A DNA stretch of 64,000 nt from Arthrobacter sp. EPSL27 (GTDB taxonomy: Bacteria > Actinomycetota > Actinomycetes > Actinomycetales > Micrococcaceae), in the NCBI RefSeq assembly GCF_001512305.1, contig NZ_LNUT01000004.1, forward strand, positions 977,757-1,041,756. Direction: 5' to 3'. Position 1 is the first letter of the stretch; every line of letters starts with the position of its first letter. This document shows positions 19,665-29,068 of the stretch, piece by piece. A program made the translations under genes and the position numbers. The notes under the pieces are model-generated. The model saw only the letters and a list, made by a program, of their open reading frames with translations. It was not told where the DNA came from and did no database searches.

Positions 19665-21092
19665 GTGACTGACACCGTCTCCGGTCCGCTGACCGCCGAC
19701 TCCATCGCCGGGGCGGCCTACATCGTCGCGGCCCTACTGTTCATCCTGTCCCTCGCCGGACTAAGCAAGCACGAGAAAGCCCGCGCCGGCGTCATCTACG
19801 GCATCACCGGCATGGTCATCGCCCTCGCCGCCACGATCTGGCTGACCCTGCAGGACGCCTGGGGCACCGGCCACGCCCTCACCGGCCTGGGCCTGCTGGT
19901 CGCCGCGGTCGCCGTCGGCGGGGCCATCGGACTCTGGCGCGCCCGGGTGGTCGAAATGACCGGCATGCCCGAGCTCATCGCCCTGCTGCACAGCTTCGTA
20001 GGCCTTGCCGCCGTGCTCGTGGGGTGGAACGGGCACCTCGAAGCCCCCGCGTTGTCGTCGGATTTGATGGCGATCCACCACGCCGAGGTGTTCATCGGTG
20101 TGTTCATCGGCGCGGTGACCTTCACCGGCTCGATCGTGGCGTTCCTGAAACTCTCCGCCCGGATGAAATCCTCACCCCTGATGCTGCCGGGCAAAAACGG
20201 GATCAACCTCGGCGCCCTCGCCGCGTTCATCGCCCTGACCGTCTGGTACGTCAACGACTCCCAACTCTGGCTCCTCATCGTCGTCACCGTCCTGGCCCTT
20301 GGGCTGGGCTGGCACCTGGTCGCCTCCATCGGCGGCGGCGACATGCCCGTGGTCGTGTCCATGCTCAACAGCTACTCCGGCTGGGCCGCCGCCGCGGCAG
20401 GCTTCCTGCTCAACAACGACCTGCTCATCATCACCGGCGCCCTGGTCGGCTCCTCCGGTGCCTACCTGTCCTACATCATGTGCAAAGCCATGAACCGGTC
20501 CTTCATCTCCGTGATCGCCGGCGGCTTCGGCATCGCCGCCCCCGCCAGCACGGGCGACACGGACCAGGGCGAGCACCGCGAAATCACCGCCGAAGCGACA
20601 GCGGACATGCTCACCAACGCCTCGTCCGTCGTCATCACCCCCGGCTACGGCATGGCCGTCGCCCAGGCCCAGTACCCCGTGGCCGAACTCGCCCACCAGC
20701 TCCGCGAACGCGGCGTGAACGTCAGGTTCGGGATCCACCCCGTCGCCGGACGCCTCCCAGGGCACATGAACGTCCTCCTCGCCGAAGCCAAAGTCCCCTA
20801 CGACATCGTCCTGGAAATGGACGAAATCAACGACGACCTCGGCGACACCTCAGTCGTGCTGGTCATCGGCGCGAACGACACCGTCAACCCCGCCGCCGCC
20901 GAAGACCCGGGCAGCCCCATCGCCGGGATGCCCGTCCTCCGCGTCTGGGAAGCCGAGAACGTCATCGTGTTCAAACGATCCATGGCAGCCGGCTACGCCG
21001 GCGTCCAAAACCCCTTATTCTATCGCGACAACTCCCAAATGCTCTTCGGCGACGCCAAAACCCGCGTCGAAGACATCCTTAAAGCGTTCTGA
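19665..21092 (+). CDS. pntB: NAD(P) transhydrogenase subunit beta PntB
   Basis: 475 aa from the GTG at 19665, chosen because GAGGAGC lies at ideal spacing. An ATG at 19614, overlapping the pntA stop, would add 17 Ala/Thr-rich residues. About eight to nine membrane helices come first, including the proton-channel segment [14 protein letters not shown]. The NADP-binding domain III follows, with [17 protein letters not shown] near 335 and [10 protein letters not shown] near 412. It forms the inner-membrane enzyme with PntA. Confidence 0.94.
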   Translation: MTDTVSGPLTADSIAGAAYIVAALLFILSLAGLSKHEKARAGVIYGITGMVIALAATIWLTLQDAWGTGHALTGLGLLVAAVAVGGAIGLWRARVVEMTGMPELIALLHSFVGLAAVLVGWNGHLEAPALSSDLMAIHHAEVFIGVFIGAVTFTGSIVAFLKLSARMKSSPLMLPGKNGINLGALAAFIALTVWYVNDSQLWLLIVVTVLALGLGWHLVASIGGGDMPVVVSMLNSYSGWAAAAAGFLLNNDLLIITGALVGSSGAYLSYIMCKAMNRSFISVIAGGFGIAAPASTGDTDQGEHREITAEATADMLTNASSVVITPGYGMAVAQAQYPVAELAHQLRERGVNVRFGIHPVAGRLPGHMNVLLAEAKVPYDIVLEMDEINDDLGDTSVVLVIGANDTVNPAAAEDPGSPIAGMPVLRVWEAENVIVFKRSMAAGYAGVQNPLFYRDNSQMLFGDAKTRVEDILKAF

Positions 21093-22203
21093 CGGCAGAC
21101 CTAGCGATCTTCCCTTGCTGGTTCCCTGATGTATCGCCGGCTATCAGTGCCTGAGTGCGTGCAGCCAGCCCTGAGCTCAATAGAGGAGAAAAGAAGAATG
21201 ATAAGACATCCAGTTCCACTGAACAACCTTTCTCAGAAGGCGGTTGGATTAGCTTCCCAAGACCTTTTCTGGCCGATCGAAGATCCCGATGGGTGTAGGG
21301 GCCTTGATATCGACGCTTTTATGGCCTCACCTTGGATTGGTCTTCACTACCGGCACGAGTTCTTGCTCCACCACAGGCATGAGCTTTTGGAGCAACACAG
21401 CAGAGAGCGACCCCTTGTCCGAGGAAGTGATTGAGGCCAAGCAAAAGACCTGCTCCGGAACAGAATCTATAGGCCCGCCCCGCTCCTGACAGCCCCTACA
21501 AGGCCGCTCTGGTGAATGCTGAGAATACTTAACCAAGAAATTCTCTCAGTATGTGCTGAGGGACTGGAGCAGCAGTCGTGGCGGCCCAGTCCGCGGCAGC
21601 CAGAAGGTCCCGGTGGGGCACCGGATGATCAACTATCGAAACGGGCGGTGCCCCGCCGCTTAGCCATTACGAGGCTATGACCGCCTCCACCTGAGCGCAG
21701 CCTCGGACGCTGTGGCCGTCACGCCTGGTGTTTGTCAATTCATTCCGTGGTTTCTCTGAAAGGCGATCCGTGAATCCTGAAACAGGAACATCGTTGTTCT
21801 TGGCGGGGCAAACACACTCCGTCCGAACCTTTCTGAGCCGACCTGCCCCGTTGTCCTCGAGCGATCTTGGATTCCATGCCACCCGCCGCGCGCTTGGACT
21901 GCCACGTATGGCCGCGGAACGACGAGGCTGTCGTCGAGGGGACAGGTCACCCATGCGGGCCTGCAGAGGCCCTGCCAAACAATCTGCCGGGGAAGGCCAT
22001 CAGCTGGGACGTCCGGTCAGGATGGTGAAGAGGTTATGCCTGTTTGGGCTGAAGGCTGTGATTCTCTTTGCCTGGATAATCAGTGCGGGGAAAACTGGCT
22101 CCACAATTGGCGCAGGGCAGGAAGCCATGCGCTTCACTTGGCTAAGAAACTGCGGGTTAGAGAATTTCATCCATCAAAAAGTTCCATTGAACGGCCCACC
22201 CGC
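21093..22203. other. Largely gene-free stretch, about 1.1 kb
   Basis: Apart from a doubtful small frame at 21198-21434, nothing here looks coding. One long plus-strand frame runs into the adenylate kinase gene, but its upstream part has no family resemblance and no ribosome site. Confidence 0.5.
21198..21434 (+). CDS. Small hypothetical protein, doubtful
   Basis: 78-codon frame whose ATG follows a strong ribosome site (GAGGAGAAAAGAAGA). The product has no membrane segment, and its C-terminal third is His/Glu/Arg rich (a repeated RHE-L pattern). No family is recognised. The ribosome site is the only positive evidence; it may be a decayed gene. Confidence 0.3.
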   Translation: MIRHPVPLNNLSQKAVGLASQDLFWPIEDPDGCRGLDIDAFMASPWIGLHYRHEFLLHHRHELLEQHSRERPLVRGSD

Positions 22204-22812
22204 ATGAGACTGGTAATTATCGGACCCCCTGGTGCGGGCAAAAGCACTCAGGCCAGGCTCGTCGCCAGCTTTCTTGGACTGACAACTGTCTCTACGGACG
22301 ACATACTCCGCGCCCACGTCAGGAGCCGCACAAGTTTGGGCGTCCAAGCAAAAATGTACCTCGATACTGGCGCCCTGGTTCCGGACAGTGTGACTAACAG
22401 ATTAGTTCGAGGCCGTCTCAGTCAGATGGTCGTGAAAAAAGGTGTCGTGCTCGATGGATACCCGAGAACCAGGGCCCAGGCGATCCTTCTGGACGACATC
22501 CTCGCGGCTAGTGAAAATAAGCTGGACGTCGTACTTCAGCTCACGGCTCACAACGAAGAACTACTCTCAAGGAGGCTTGGGTGGGCAAGCCAGGCACAGC
22601 GTAGCGCCGAAACCGCAGAGACCTTTCTCGACCGAGTTGAGCTTCACCAGCAGCAGACCCGGGAAGTGGCAGAAAACTACTCTTCCCGCGGAGTTCTTAC
22701 CTCCGTGAATGGAATGGGTGCTATCGAGGAAGTTTCGGATCGGGTCCTGAAGACCCTGCGGGAACGCGTGGGCGGGTCACTGGTCGGTGACTACGCCGGC
22801 TTAATCAGTTAG
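22204..22812 (+). CDS. Adenylate kinase paralogue with altered LID
   Basis: 202 aa. The P-loop GPPGAGKST (7-15), AMP-site DGYPRT (84-89, Arg88) and Asp-Val-Val-Leu-Gln-Leu core strand identify an adenylate kinase of the short-LID class. The segment after the LID (about 124-147) reads GWASQAQRSAETAETFLDRV, lacking the G-R-x-D-D phosphate-contacting pattern that the paralogue at 54852 keeps (KGRSDD). It may be a nucleotide-binding protein of changed specificity or low activity. The ATG at 22204 begins exactly at the conserved first strand, but no clear ribosome site precedes it. Confidence 0.8.
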   Translation: MRLVIIGPPGAGKSTQARLVASFLGLTTVSTDDILRAHVRSRTSLGVQAKMYLDTGALVPDSVTNRLVRGRLSQMVVKKGVVLDGYPRTRAQAILLDDILAASENKLDVVLQLTAHNEELLSRRLGWASQAQRSAETAETFLDRVELHQQQTREVAENYSSRGVLTSVNGMGAIEEVSDRVLKTLRERVGGSLVGDYAGLIS

Positions 22813-22922
22813 GTCTCTGCAGCCACCTCCTTCGGCATGCCGGGATCGGCATTGCGATCCCCAACGAAGAAACGCCATCCGCTCGGATTCGGTGACAAGC
22901 TAAGTGACCCATGCAAGAGGTG

Positions 22923-23732
22923 TCAGATGCTAGTGAGCGAGCCGCCATCGACAACGATGGTCTGACCCGTCATGAAAGCGGCCGCGTCGCTTGCGAGGAA
23001 CGCAGCGACGCGGGCGATATCGTCGGGCACGCCCACGCGTCCCAAGGGCATCTTCGCCGTGATGCCGGACACGAGTTCTGAAGCGTCCTTGCTAGCGCCG
23101 AGGAGTTGGCTCAGACCGTTAGTTAGTGTTACCGACGGCGCGATCGCCAGAATCCGGATGCCTCTGCACCCGAGTTCGGTGGCGAGGCCGCTCGTGAGCC
23201 CCCGCAGGGCCCACTTTGACGCGCTGTACGCGCCGGAACCGCGATAGGCGCCCGTTGACAGGATGTTCAGGATGACCCCCCGACATCCTGTTTCCTGCAT
23301 GGTACGCGCTGCCGTCTGCGTACCCATGTGCGCTCCGGTGATGTTGAGCTCAAAGATCTCTGCCATCTGTTCGGGCGTCGTGTTCAGCGGATCATACGAA
23401 GGATAGATCCCCGCGTTGTTGACCCAGATGTCGAGCCGGCCGAATTCACGAGCAAGGCCCTCCACAGCAGTGCCGATTGAGGCATGCTTCCGCATGTCGA
23501 GCCGCAGGAACCGGGCGCGCGGACCACATGCGGCAACTGCATCGTCAGCCAGAGTTTCGTCGCGGTCCGTGATAACCACGGTGGCCCCCATTTCAGCGAA
23601 CCGTTTGGCGATGGCGAGGCCGATTCCGCTGCCGCCGCCGGTGACCACGGCCAACCGATGTTCAAGAGAAAACAGAGCGGGCAGGGAGTCTCTGGAGAGG
23701 TCGGGGGCGATCATCTGCTTTGCGTTATCCAT
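22923..23732 (-). CDS. SDR-family oxidoreductase
   Basis: 269 aa from the ATG at 23732, preceded by AAGGAATGC. The cofactor loop TGGGSGIG is at residues 31-38 and acidic residues after beta-2 (TDRDE) indicate NAD preference. NNAG, the catalytic Ser region LSTGAYRGSG, and YSASK complete the classical SDR set. The C-terminal PSDAAAFMTGQTIVVDGG-like tail is complete. It is divergent from the quinone reductase across a 390-bp region that holds operator site B, so it probably belongs to the same regulon as the P450 and BVMO genes. Confidence 0.9.
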   Translation of the reverse strand: MDNAKQMIAPDLSRDSLPALFSLEHRLAVVTGGGSGIGLAIAKRFAEMGATVVITDRDETLADDAVAACGPRARFLRLDMRKHASIGTAVEGLAREFGRLDIWVNNAGIYPSYDPLNTTPEQMAEIFELNITGAHMGTQTAARTMQETGCRGVILNILSTGAYRGSGAYSASKWALRGLTSGLATELGCRGIRILAIAPSVTLTNGLSQLLGASKDASELVSGITAKMPLGRVGVPDDIARVAAFLASDAAAFMTGQTIVVDGGSLTSI

Positions 23733-23879
23733 TGCATTCCTTCGGGTTGCGGTGCTTGACCACAATCTTTTGCACGCCTGCGGTCAGCTTAGTAGAAGCC
23801 CTCATTGCCGGTCGGTCCAGTTATCAGCAGCGATTGATAATGCGACGTACCGGTCCCTGCGCCAAATTTTTCGTCCGCA

Positions 23880-23894
23880 TGCCATATAATGGCA
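23880..23894 (-). promoter_or_regulatory. Shared operator-like dyad, site B (TGCC-N7-GGCA)
   Basis: TGCCATATAATGGCA is a 15-bp perfect 6-3-6 dyad. On the minus strand it reads GGAACGCCGTGCC before the N7-GGCA half, matching the extended ACG-N2-GTGCC motif. It lies between the divergent SDR (23732) and quinone reductase (24123), and the plus strand contains TATAAT inside the dyad. Confidence 0.6.
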
Positions 23895-24122
23895 CGGCGT
23901 TCCGCTAGAGATTCTGCGCTGTCAGGTGCTGCCTGTCAAGAGATGCGTCAGGTACCGAGTTGAGTCTTAATGGCGTGAAGATATTGTCCGAAAAAGTAAG
24001 GCAACGCCCGCCCTAGGGTCTGTTGCTGCCAAATAAAAGTGGTTATCTGCTTGGAAGGTGGAAAGGTATCGCTGAACGTCGATGACCACGGTATGCGACG
24101 AACCCACGAGGTTAGAAGGTTG

Positions 24123-25133
24123 ATGAAACGGATTGAGATAGCCCGCTACGGGTCCGAAGATGTACTCCAGTTCCTCGATTCGGCAGCCGGCCACGGTGAT
24201 CCCATAGGTGAAGGATCCGACCGGCCGGGTGCGGGGGAGGTTGTCATCGAGGTTCGGGCTGTCGGCGTGAATCCCGCCGATACGTATCTGCGGGCCGGTA
24301 ATTACGAGTTCCTTACACCTGATCTGCCGTTTACTCCTGGCTACGATGCCGCCGGTACCGTCACGGCCACCGGTTCTTCGGTTGAAGGGATCGCACCCGG
24401 TGACAGGGTCTGGGTTTCCACAATTCCCGGTCGTGTTGTCGGAACCTACGCACAGCAATTTATATGCACGGCCGAGATCGTTCATCCGTTGCCTGAGCAC
24501 CTGTCCTTCGATCAGGGAGCCGCACTGGGCGTCTCCTACACAACTGCCTACCGGGCATTGTGCCAACGAGGTTCCGCCGCAGCAGGAGAGATCGTGCTCG
24601 TCCACGGCGCCAGCGGCGGAGTCGGCACAGCAGCTATCCAGATCGCCCGCGCCCTGGGACTGACCGTGATCGGCACAGCCAGCACCGAGACGGGCCGTGA
24701 CTTGGTCCTCAACTTGGGTGCAGCCCACGCACTGGACCACACCGCACCCGGCTACCTCGATAAGACCTATGCACTCACCCATGGCCGAGGTGTGGACCTG
24801 ATCATTGAGATGGCCGCGCACAAGAACCTCCAACGAGACACCGGGATCCTCGCGCGAAACGGGCGGGTGGTCATCGTGGGAAGCCGCGGACCGGTAGAGA
24901 TCAGTCCGCGCTCACTCATGGTCGCCGAAGCCGACATCCGCGGAACGGCGCTGTGGAACATGACACCCGACGACTTCCACGATGCGTACGCCGCGATCGA
25001 CCGCCTCGTCGCCGAAGGACTTATCCACCCCGTCATCGGCAAGCAGTTCCCGCTGGAAGAAGCAGCCGAAGCGCACAGGTTTATCACGAACTCCCACGCC
25101 CTAGGCAAAGTCATTTTGCACCCCTACGGCTGA
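24123..25133 (+). CDS. Zinc-free NADPH:quinone reductase (medium-chain dehydrogenase family)
   Basis: 336 aa from the ATG at 24123, preceded by AGAAGG; longer in-frame starts lack a ribosome site. The GroES-like domain has GVNPADTYLRAGNY, lacking the zinc ligands of alcohol dehydrogenases. The Rossmann domain has HGASGGVGTAAIQIAR near residue 160. The family reduces quinones or enones with NADPH. Here it could reduce an unsaturated ketone before ring cleavage, an inference from context. It is shared with the SDR across site B. Confidence 0.9.
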   Translation: MKRIEIARYGSEDVLQFLDSAAGHGDPIGEGSDRPGAGEVVIEVRAVGVNPADTYLRAGNYEFLTPDLPFTPGYDAAGTVTATGSSVEGIAPGDRVWVSTIPGRVVGTYAQQFICTAEIVHPLPEHLSFDQGAALGVSYTTAYRALCQRGSAAAGEIVLVHGASGGVGTAAIQIARALGLTVIGTASTETGRDLVLNLGAAHALDHTAPGYLDKTYALTHGRGVDLIIEMAAHKNLQRDTGILARNGRVVIVGSRGPVEISPRSLMVAEADIRGTALWNMTPDDFHDAYAAIDRLVAEGLIHPVIGKQFPLEEAAEAHRFITNSHALGKVILHPYG

Positions 25134-25159
25134 TGTAGGTCCGGTTGTCAAGAGCCATG

Positions 25160-25200
25160 GATGAGCTGCTCCTCGGTTTGTGGCTCCGGGGCCGCTCATC
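25160..25200 (+). terminator. Possible terminator hairpin after the quinone reductase
   Basis: GATGAGC (25160-25166) and GCTCATC (25194-25200) pair, with partial inner pairing and no T-tract. The rest of the gap to the IS3 end at 25371 shows no gene. Confidence 0.3.
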
Positions 25201-25436
25201 GTGTGCCAGCCGGTCGTGGCGTGAGTAGGTGGCGGGTCGTTTTCGACTGCAGTGTCAGGCTGATATGCGCGGGCGGTTGCCGCATGACGAGGTGGTCGGC
25301 TGGAGCGGTAAGGGTGGTCTAATTTCGAGCGTCGGCGGTGTGATCCATCTGCTCATAGCCGGGCCCCGAAGGGACTGCCCCCGGTTTTGTTGACTCCTTG
25401 ACCTAGCGAGCTTGTGCTCGTGGAAGGATGTTGACC

Positions 25437-25718
25437 ATGCCCACGGCTTATGGGGCGGAGTTCCGCCAGGATGTTATTGATGTGGCCCGCAAGGGCGAGG
25501 CGCCGCTGGCGCAGATTGCGAAGGATTTTGGGCTTTCGGTCACGACGTTGAAGCGCTGGATCGCTATCGCTGAGCGTAAGGACTCCGGGACCAGCCCAGC
25601 GGCGGCGGAGTCGGCTGAGGTGCGGGAGTTGAAGAAGCGGAACCGCCTGTTGGAGCAGGAGAACGAGATTCTGCGCCGGGCGGCTGCCTATCTGGCCAGG
25701 GACATCAACCCAAAATGA
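25437..25718 (+). CDS. IS3-family transposase OrfA
   Basis: 93 aa, start at the ATG 25437 with GGAAGG nine bases upstream (an ATG at 25428 abuts it). The helix-turn-helix (about residues 20-42, LAQIAKDFGLSVTTLKRWI) is followed by a leucine-zipper stretch (LKKRNRLLEQENEILRRA). The last codons CCA-AAA-TGA overlap the OrfB start ATGA, so OrfB arises by coupling or by a -1 slip on the A-run. Confidence 0.93.
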   Translation: MPTAYGAEFRQDVIDVARKGEAPLAQIAKDFGLSVTTLKRWIAIAERKDSGTSPAAAESAEVRELKKRNRLLEQENEILRRAAAYLARDINPK

Positions 25719-26581
25719 TCTACCCGCTGGTCACGGATCTTGCCGCCGACGGTGTTCCCGTGGCGGTGACCTGCAGGGTGTTGGGATTTAGCAAGCAAGG
25801 CTATTACCGCTGGAAGGCGAACCCGGTGACGGAACGGGACTGGATCGATGCGCACCTGGTCAACGCCGCCCTTGACATCCACTCCGACGATCCGGCGTTC
25901 GGGTACCGGTTCATCGCCGACGAGCTCCCGGAGAAGGGCATCACCGCGGGCGAGAACAGGGTCCAGCGCTTATGCAGGGACCACGGCATCTGGTCAGTGT
26001 TCTCGAAGAAACGGGGTCTGAACCGGAAACCGGGGCCACCGGTCCACGACGACCTGGTCGAGCGGGATTTCACCGCCGCGGCGCCGAACGAACTGTGGCT
26101 GACAGACATCACCGAGCACCCCACCGAAGAAGGGAAGCTCTACCTCTGCGCGGTGAAGGACGTCTACTCCGGCAGGATCGTCGGCTACTCAATGGACGCC
26201 CGGATGAAGTCCTCTCTTGCCGTCGCTGCCCTGGAGAACGCGGTGCAGGCACGAAGACGGGAAAGAACGGTGGTCCACTCCGACCGTGGGTCGCAGTTCC
26301 GGTCACGCCGGTTCGTTGAATCGCTCCGTCGCCACGGGCTCACCGGATCGATGGGCAGGGTCGGTGCGTGCGCGGACAACGCCGCGATGGAGTCCTTCTT
26401 CTCGCTGCTGCAGAAGAACGTCCTGGACCGTCAGCGATGGCTCACCAGACAGGACCTCCGGCTGGCCATCACAACCTGGATCGAGAGAACCTACCACCGC
26501 CGGCGACGGCAAAGACGGCTGGGCAAACTCACGCCCATCGAATATGAAACAATCAACCGGACCGCGCTCACAGCGGCCTAA
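25715..26581 (+). CDS. IS3-family transposase OrfB
   Basis: 288-aa DDE integrase-like catalytic protein. An HTH_21-like N-terminus is followed by the core: Asp in LTDITEHP, Asp in HSDRGSQF and Glu in AAMESFFS. YHRRRRQRRLGKLTPIEYE is the usual C-terminal block. It is complete, with no internal stop. Confidence 0.95.
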   Translation: MIYPLVTDLAADGVPVAVTCRVLGFSKQGYYRWKANPVTERDWIDAHLVNAALDIHSDDPAFGYRFIADELPEKGITAGENRVQRLCRDHGIWSVFSKKRGLNRKPGPPVHDDLVERDFTAAAPNELWLTDITEHPTEEGKLYLCAVKDVYSGRIVGYSMDARMKSSLAVAALENAVQARRRERTVVHSDRGSQFRSRRFVESLRRHGLTGSMGRVGACADNAAMESFFSLLQKNVLDRQRWLTRQDLRLAITTWIERTYHRRRRQRRLGKLTPIEYETINRTALTAA

Positions 26582-26820
26582 GACCCCGAGTCAACAAAAG
26601 CCGGGGCAGTCCCGAATTCGCTCGTGCTGCCATAGAACTTCCACAACGCTCCGGGGGCAGGCCGCATTGATGCGCCTGACGGCACCGGCCAGCATTGGTG
26701 AGCTACTTACAGTGGTCACTTCTCAATGCCGCTGACATCCCGAACCTGAATTTCGGGCTCCTTTGCTTGACATTGCCTCCTGCACGCTCAACACTTGGGT
26801 CGAGGGTTTACGGTACGTTG

Positions 26821-26835
26821 TGCCGATACGTGGCA
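26821..26835 (+). promoter_or_regulatory. Shared operator-like dyad, site C (TGCC-N7-GGCA)
   Basis: TGCCGATACGTGGCA sits within a longer perfect dyad: GTTGTGCC (26817-26824) and GGCACAAC (26832-26839). ACG precedes it at the spacing seen at other sites. It ends 30 bases before the LivK-type start codon, a position suited to repression. Confidence 0.65.
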
Positions 26836-26865
26836 CAACCTGCAAATAGAAGGAAAGTGGATTCA

Positions 26866-28113
26866 ATGGTGAAAAGACTTTATTATCGGGGTCCCGCGGC
26901 GGGGGTCATGTCTCTGGCATTGGTTACTGGGCTCGTGGGTTGCGCCAGCACGTCTACGAACAGCGATGGTGGTGCTCTGTCCGGGCCTGACTTGACGCCA
27001 ACCGGGACGCCGATTGTTATCGGCGCTGACCTTGACACAACAGGACCCGCCGCCTCATACAATCTGCAGACGCAGGCTGGCATTAAGTTGGCGGTCGCAC
27101 AGATTAACCGCGCGGGCGGTGTTCTGGATAGACCGCTTAGGCTTGCTGAGCAGAACAGCGAGAGTGACCCTGCGAAGGCTCCCACTGCCTACAACGGGAT
27201 GATAAATGATAAGGCAGTGGCTGCCATCGGATACGTCACTGTGGGAATTCCGTCAGTCAAGAGCCTCGTTCAGGATGCCAAGATGCTGACTATTGCCGCC
27301 GGATCGACGTCAGATGCCTTGGTAACCACAGCGCCCGCCGATTACCTCTATTCGCTTCTGCCCACGGCCCCGTCCTATGTTGAGGCGATGTGTGGCGCGT
27401 TCGAGTCTGTCGGAGCCAAAAAGATTGCCATATTCCACGATGATGCTCCAGGTGTTGTTGGCCTAGTCGCTTCTTACGACACGCTTTTCAAGAAGTCGTG
27501 TCTTCCCGAGGGATTTGTTGGCAAGGAATCTGCGCCACTCACGGCTGCCGACTTCACTGCTCCGGTTGCTCGAATTGCCGCGGCGAAGCCTGATGCCATT
27601 CTTACTGTGAGCGTTGGGGGCACATTCCAGGCGCAGTCGGAGTCCGCTTTTGCACAGGCCCTGCCCAAGACGCCTCGGTTTGCAATCGGCGCATTTGACG
27701 GCCAGCCGGATTCGTGGAAGACAGCACAGCCCGGAGCGCTCAACGGTCTGGTCGTGATCCACCCGGTAACGTCGGACAATCCGCGCACCGTCCAGCTGCA
27801 GGAGGACCTGCGCGCATTCAGCGGAGACACCAACCTCTCGGTGTCCCAAACCCATGCACTTGGGTACGACTCCGTCAAGCTTATTGCGCTGGCCATCGAG
27901 AAGGCCGGCACGGTTGATAACCCAGACGCACTCAACACGGCGTTCCAGGAGATCAAGGGCTACCAGCCGACATTCGGGCAGGCAGCCTTCACTCTCTCCT
28001 TCGGCGCCGATAAACACATCGCCGCCGACAGTTCCTGCGGCCTTGCCTTTGCGGTCTTTGGAAAGGAAAACACTCTGACGGGCAGTTGGGCGGATTACCA
28101 GCCCACATGCTAA
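26866..28113 (+). CDS. Branched-chain amino-acid-type ABC transporter, substrate-binding lipoprotein
   Basis: 415 aa from the ATG at 26866, preceded by GAAGGAAAG. The signal peptide ends in the lipobox LVGC (lipidated Cys26), followed by a Ser/Thr linker. The mature part is a LivK-type periplasmic-binding fold: IVIGADLDTTGPAAS, then GIKLAVAQINRAGGVLDRPL. It is the first gene of the hmgf importer operon. LivK-like proteins bind amino acids but also aromatic, amide and terpenoid acids; operator C and the catabolic context favour a pathway substrate. Confidence 0.92.
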   Translation: MVKRLYYRGPAAGVMSLALVTGLVGCASTSTNSDGGALSGPDLTPTGTPIVIGADLDTTGPAASYNLQTQAGIKLAVAQINRAGGVLDRPLRLAEQNSESDPAKAPTAYNGMINDKAVAAIGYVTVGIPSVKSLVQDAKMLTIAAGSTSDALVTTAPADYLYSLLPTAPSYVEAMCGAFESVGAKKIAIFHDDAPGVVGLVASYDTLFKKSCLPEGFVGKESAPLTAADFTAPVARIAAAKPDAILTVSVGGTFQAQSESAFAQALPKTPRFAIGAFDGQPDSWKTAQPGALNGLVVIHPVTSDNPRTVQLQEDLRAFSGDTNLSVSQTHALGYDSVKLIALAIEKAGTVDNPDALNTAFQEIKGYQPTFGQAAFTLSFGADKHIAADSSCGLAFAVFGKENTLTGSWADYQPTC

Positions 28114-28192
28114 TGGATCACGAAGGTGGGAACGACCAGCTTGGTCCCCTTCCTGCGGTTCACAGTTTTTCCGTGAAAGAGAGTGTGAAAGT

Positions 28193-29068
28193 GTGACATA
28201 CGTACAGTTGAGCTTGTCGGTGATAGAACTAACTTGCTTTTTTGGCCTGCTCGGGTTGGCGTATCTTGTTGTTCTCGAAGGCTCCGGCTTCTTTAACCTG
28301 GCAATTGGGCCCTATGCCATGATGGGGGCGTTATCCGTCTCGGGGCTCGTGATCAATCAGGGACTGACTTTATGGCTGGCCCTTGTCATTGGCTTAGTCG
28401 TCGTACTCTTACTGGCAGGCTCCACCGAGCTGCTGGTGGTCCGGCCTATCGAGCGCCGCTCGGGAGGAGCTGAGTTCCCTGCCCTGGTTGCAGTGGCAGC
28501 GCTGGTCTTCGGAATCTCGCAAGGCGCGGGACTGGTCTTCGGCCGCCTCCCACTTCCAGGCCAGCAGGTAGTCAGTTTCCCGGCGATCGACCTGGCAGGT
28601 GCTTTCGTCTCCGCCTCTCTGGTTCTCATCGTCGGTTTCGCGATTGTTGCTTTCGGTGGCCTGACATTACTGGCGCGCACGACGGCGTTCGGGCGAGCGC
28701 TTAGAGCGGCAGGAGATAACAGGGAAGCTGCTCGCATTCTAGGACTGCGCGTTGATCGAATTCGCCTGCTCGCGTTCATTGTTTCTGGTGGCATCGCATG
28801 CGGGGCGGGGATAGCGTTCGCGTCAAAAGGCGGCGTCTCCTACGACGTGGGTCTTCACTGGGCTCTTCTGGGCTTTCTTGCCCTCGTTATCGGCGGCACC
28901 GGGTCCTGGTTGGCGCCGTTGCTCGGCGGTTTCATTCTCTCCATAACGCAGGTGATCGTGCCGTTCTTCATCGGGGGAGAGTTTGCGGACTACGCGGTTC
29001 TGCTTTTCGCCCTGATTTTCTTCGGATTCCGTCCGCAAGGGCTTTATGTAAGAAAGGTCCGCACATGA
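28193..29068 (+). CDS. ABC transporter permease, LivH type
   Basis: 291 aa, starting at a GTG. About eight membrane helices are visible, with the signature RAAGDNREAARILGLRVDRIRL (an EAA-like cytoplasmic loop, about residues 165-186) that contacts the ATPase. The stop overlaps the LivM start (ATGA). It forms the inner-membrane pore with the next gene. Confidence 0.92.
   Translation: MTYVQLSLSVIELTCFFGLLGLAYLVVLEGSGFFNLAIGPYAMMGALSVSGLVINQGLTLWLALVIGLVVVLLLAGSTELLVVRPIERRSGGAEFPALVAVAALVFGISQGAGLVFGRLPLPGQQVVSFPAIDLAGAFVSASLVLIVGFAIVAFGGLTLLARTTAFGRALRAAGDNREAARILGLRVDRIRLLAFIVSGGIACGAGIAFASKGGVSYDVGLHWALLGFLALVIGGTGSWLAPLLGGFILSITQVIVPFFIGGEFADYAVLLFALIFFGFRPQGLYVRKVRT

Larger units (their letters stand above)
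25371..26613 (+). mobile_element. Complete IS3-family insertion sequence
   Basis: Terminal inverted repeats of about 26 bp: the left end starts GGGACTGCCCCCGGTTTTGT (25371-25396), and the right end read inward starts GGGACTGCCCCGGCTTTTGT (26588-26613). They are flanked by the 3-bp direct repeat GAA (25368-25370 and 26614-26616). It encodes overlapping orfA and orfB. It sits between the quinone reductase and the Liv importer, 207 bp left of operator site C. Confidence 0.92.

Noticed and set aside
20024..21082. Plus-strand frame of 352 codons inside pntB
   Set aside because: Arg/Pro/His-rich out-of-frame reading of pntB with no domain.
21898..21920. Possible further shared dyad (TGCCACGTATGGCC)
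   Set aside because: The spacing is six instead of seven and the ACG element is missing, so it does not fit the motif.
25715..25718. Frameshift in the IS3 transposase
   Set aside because: The orfA/orfB overlap is the normal arrangement of IS3-family elements, not a mutation.
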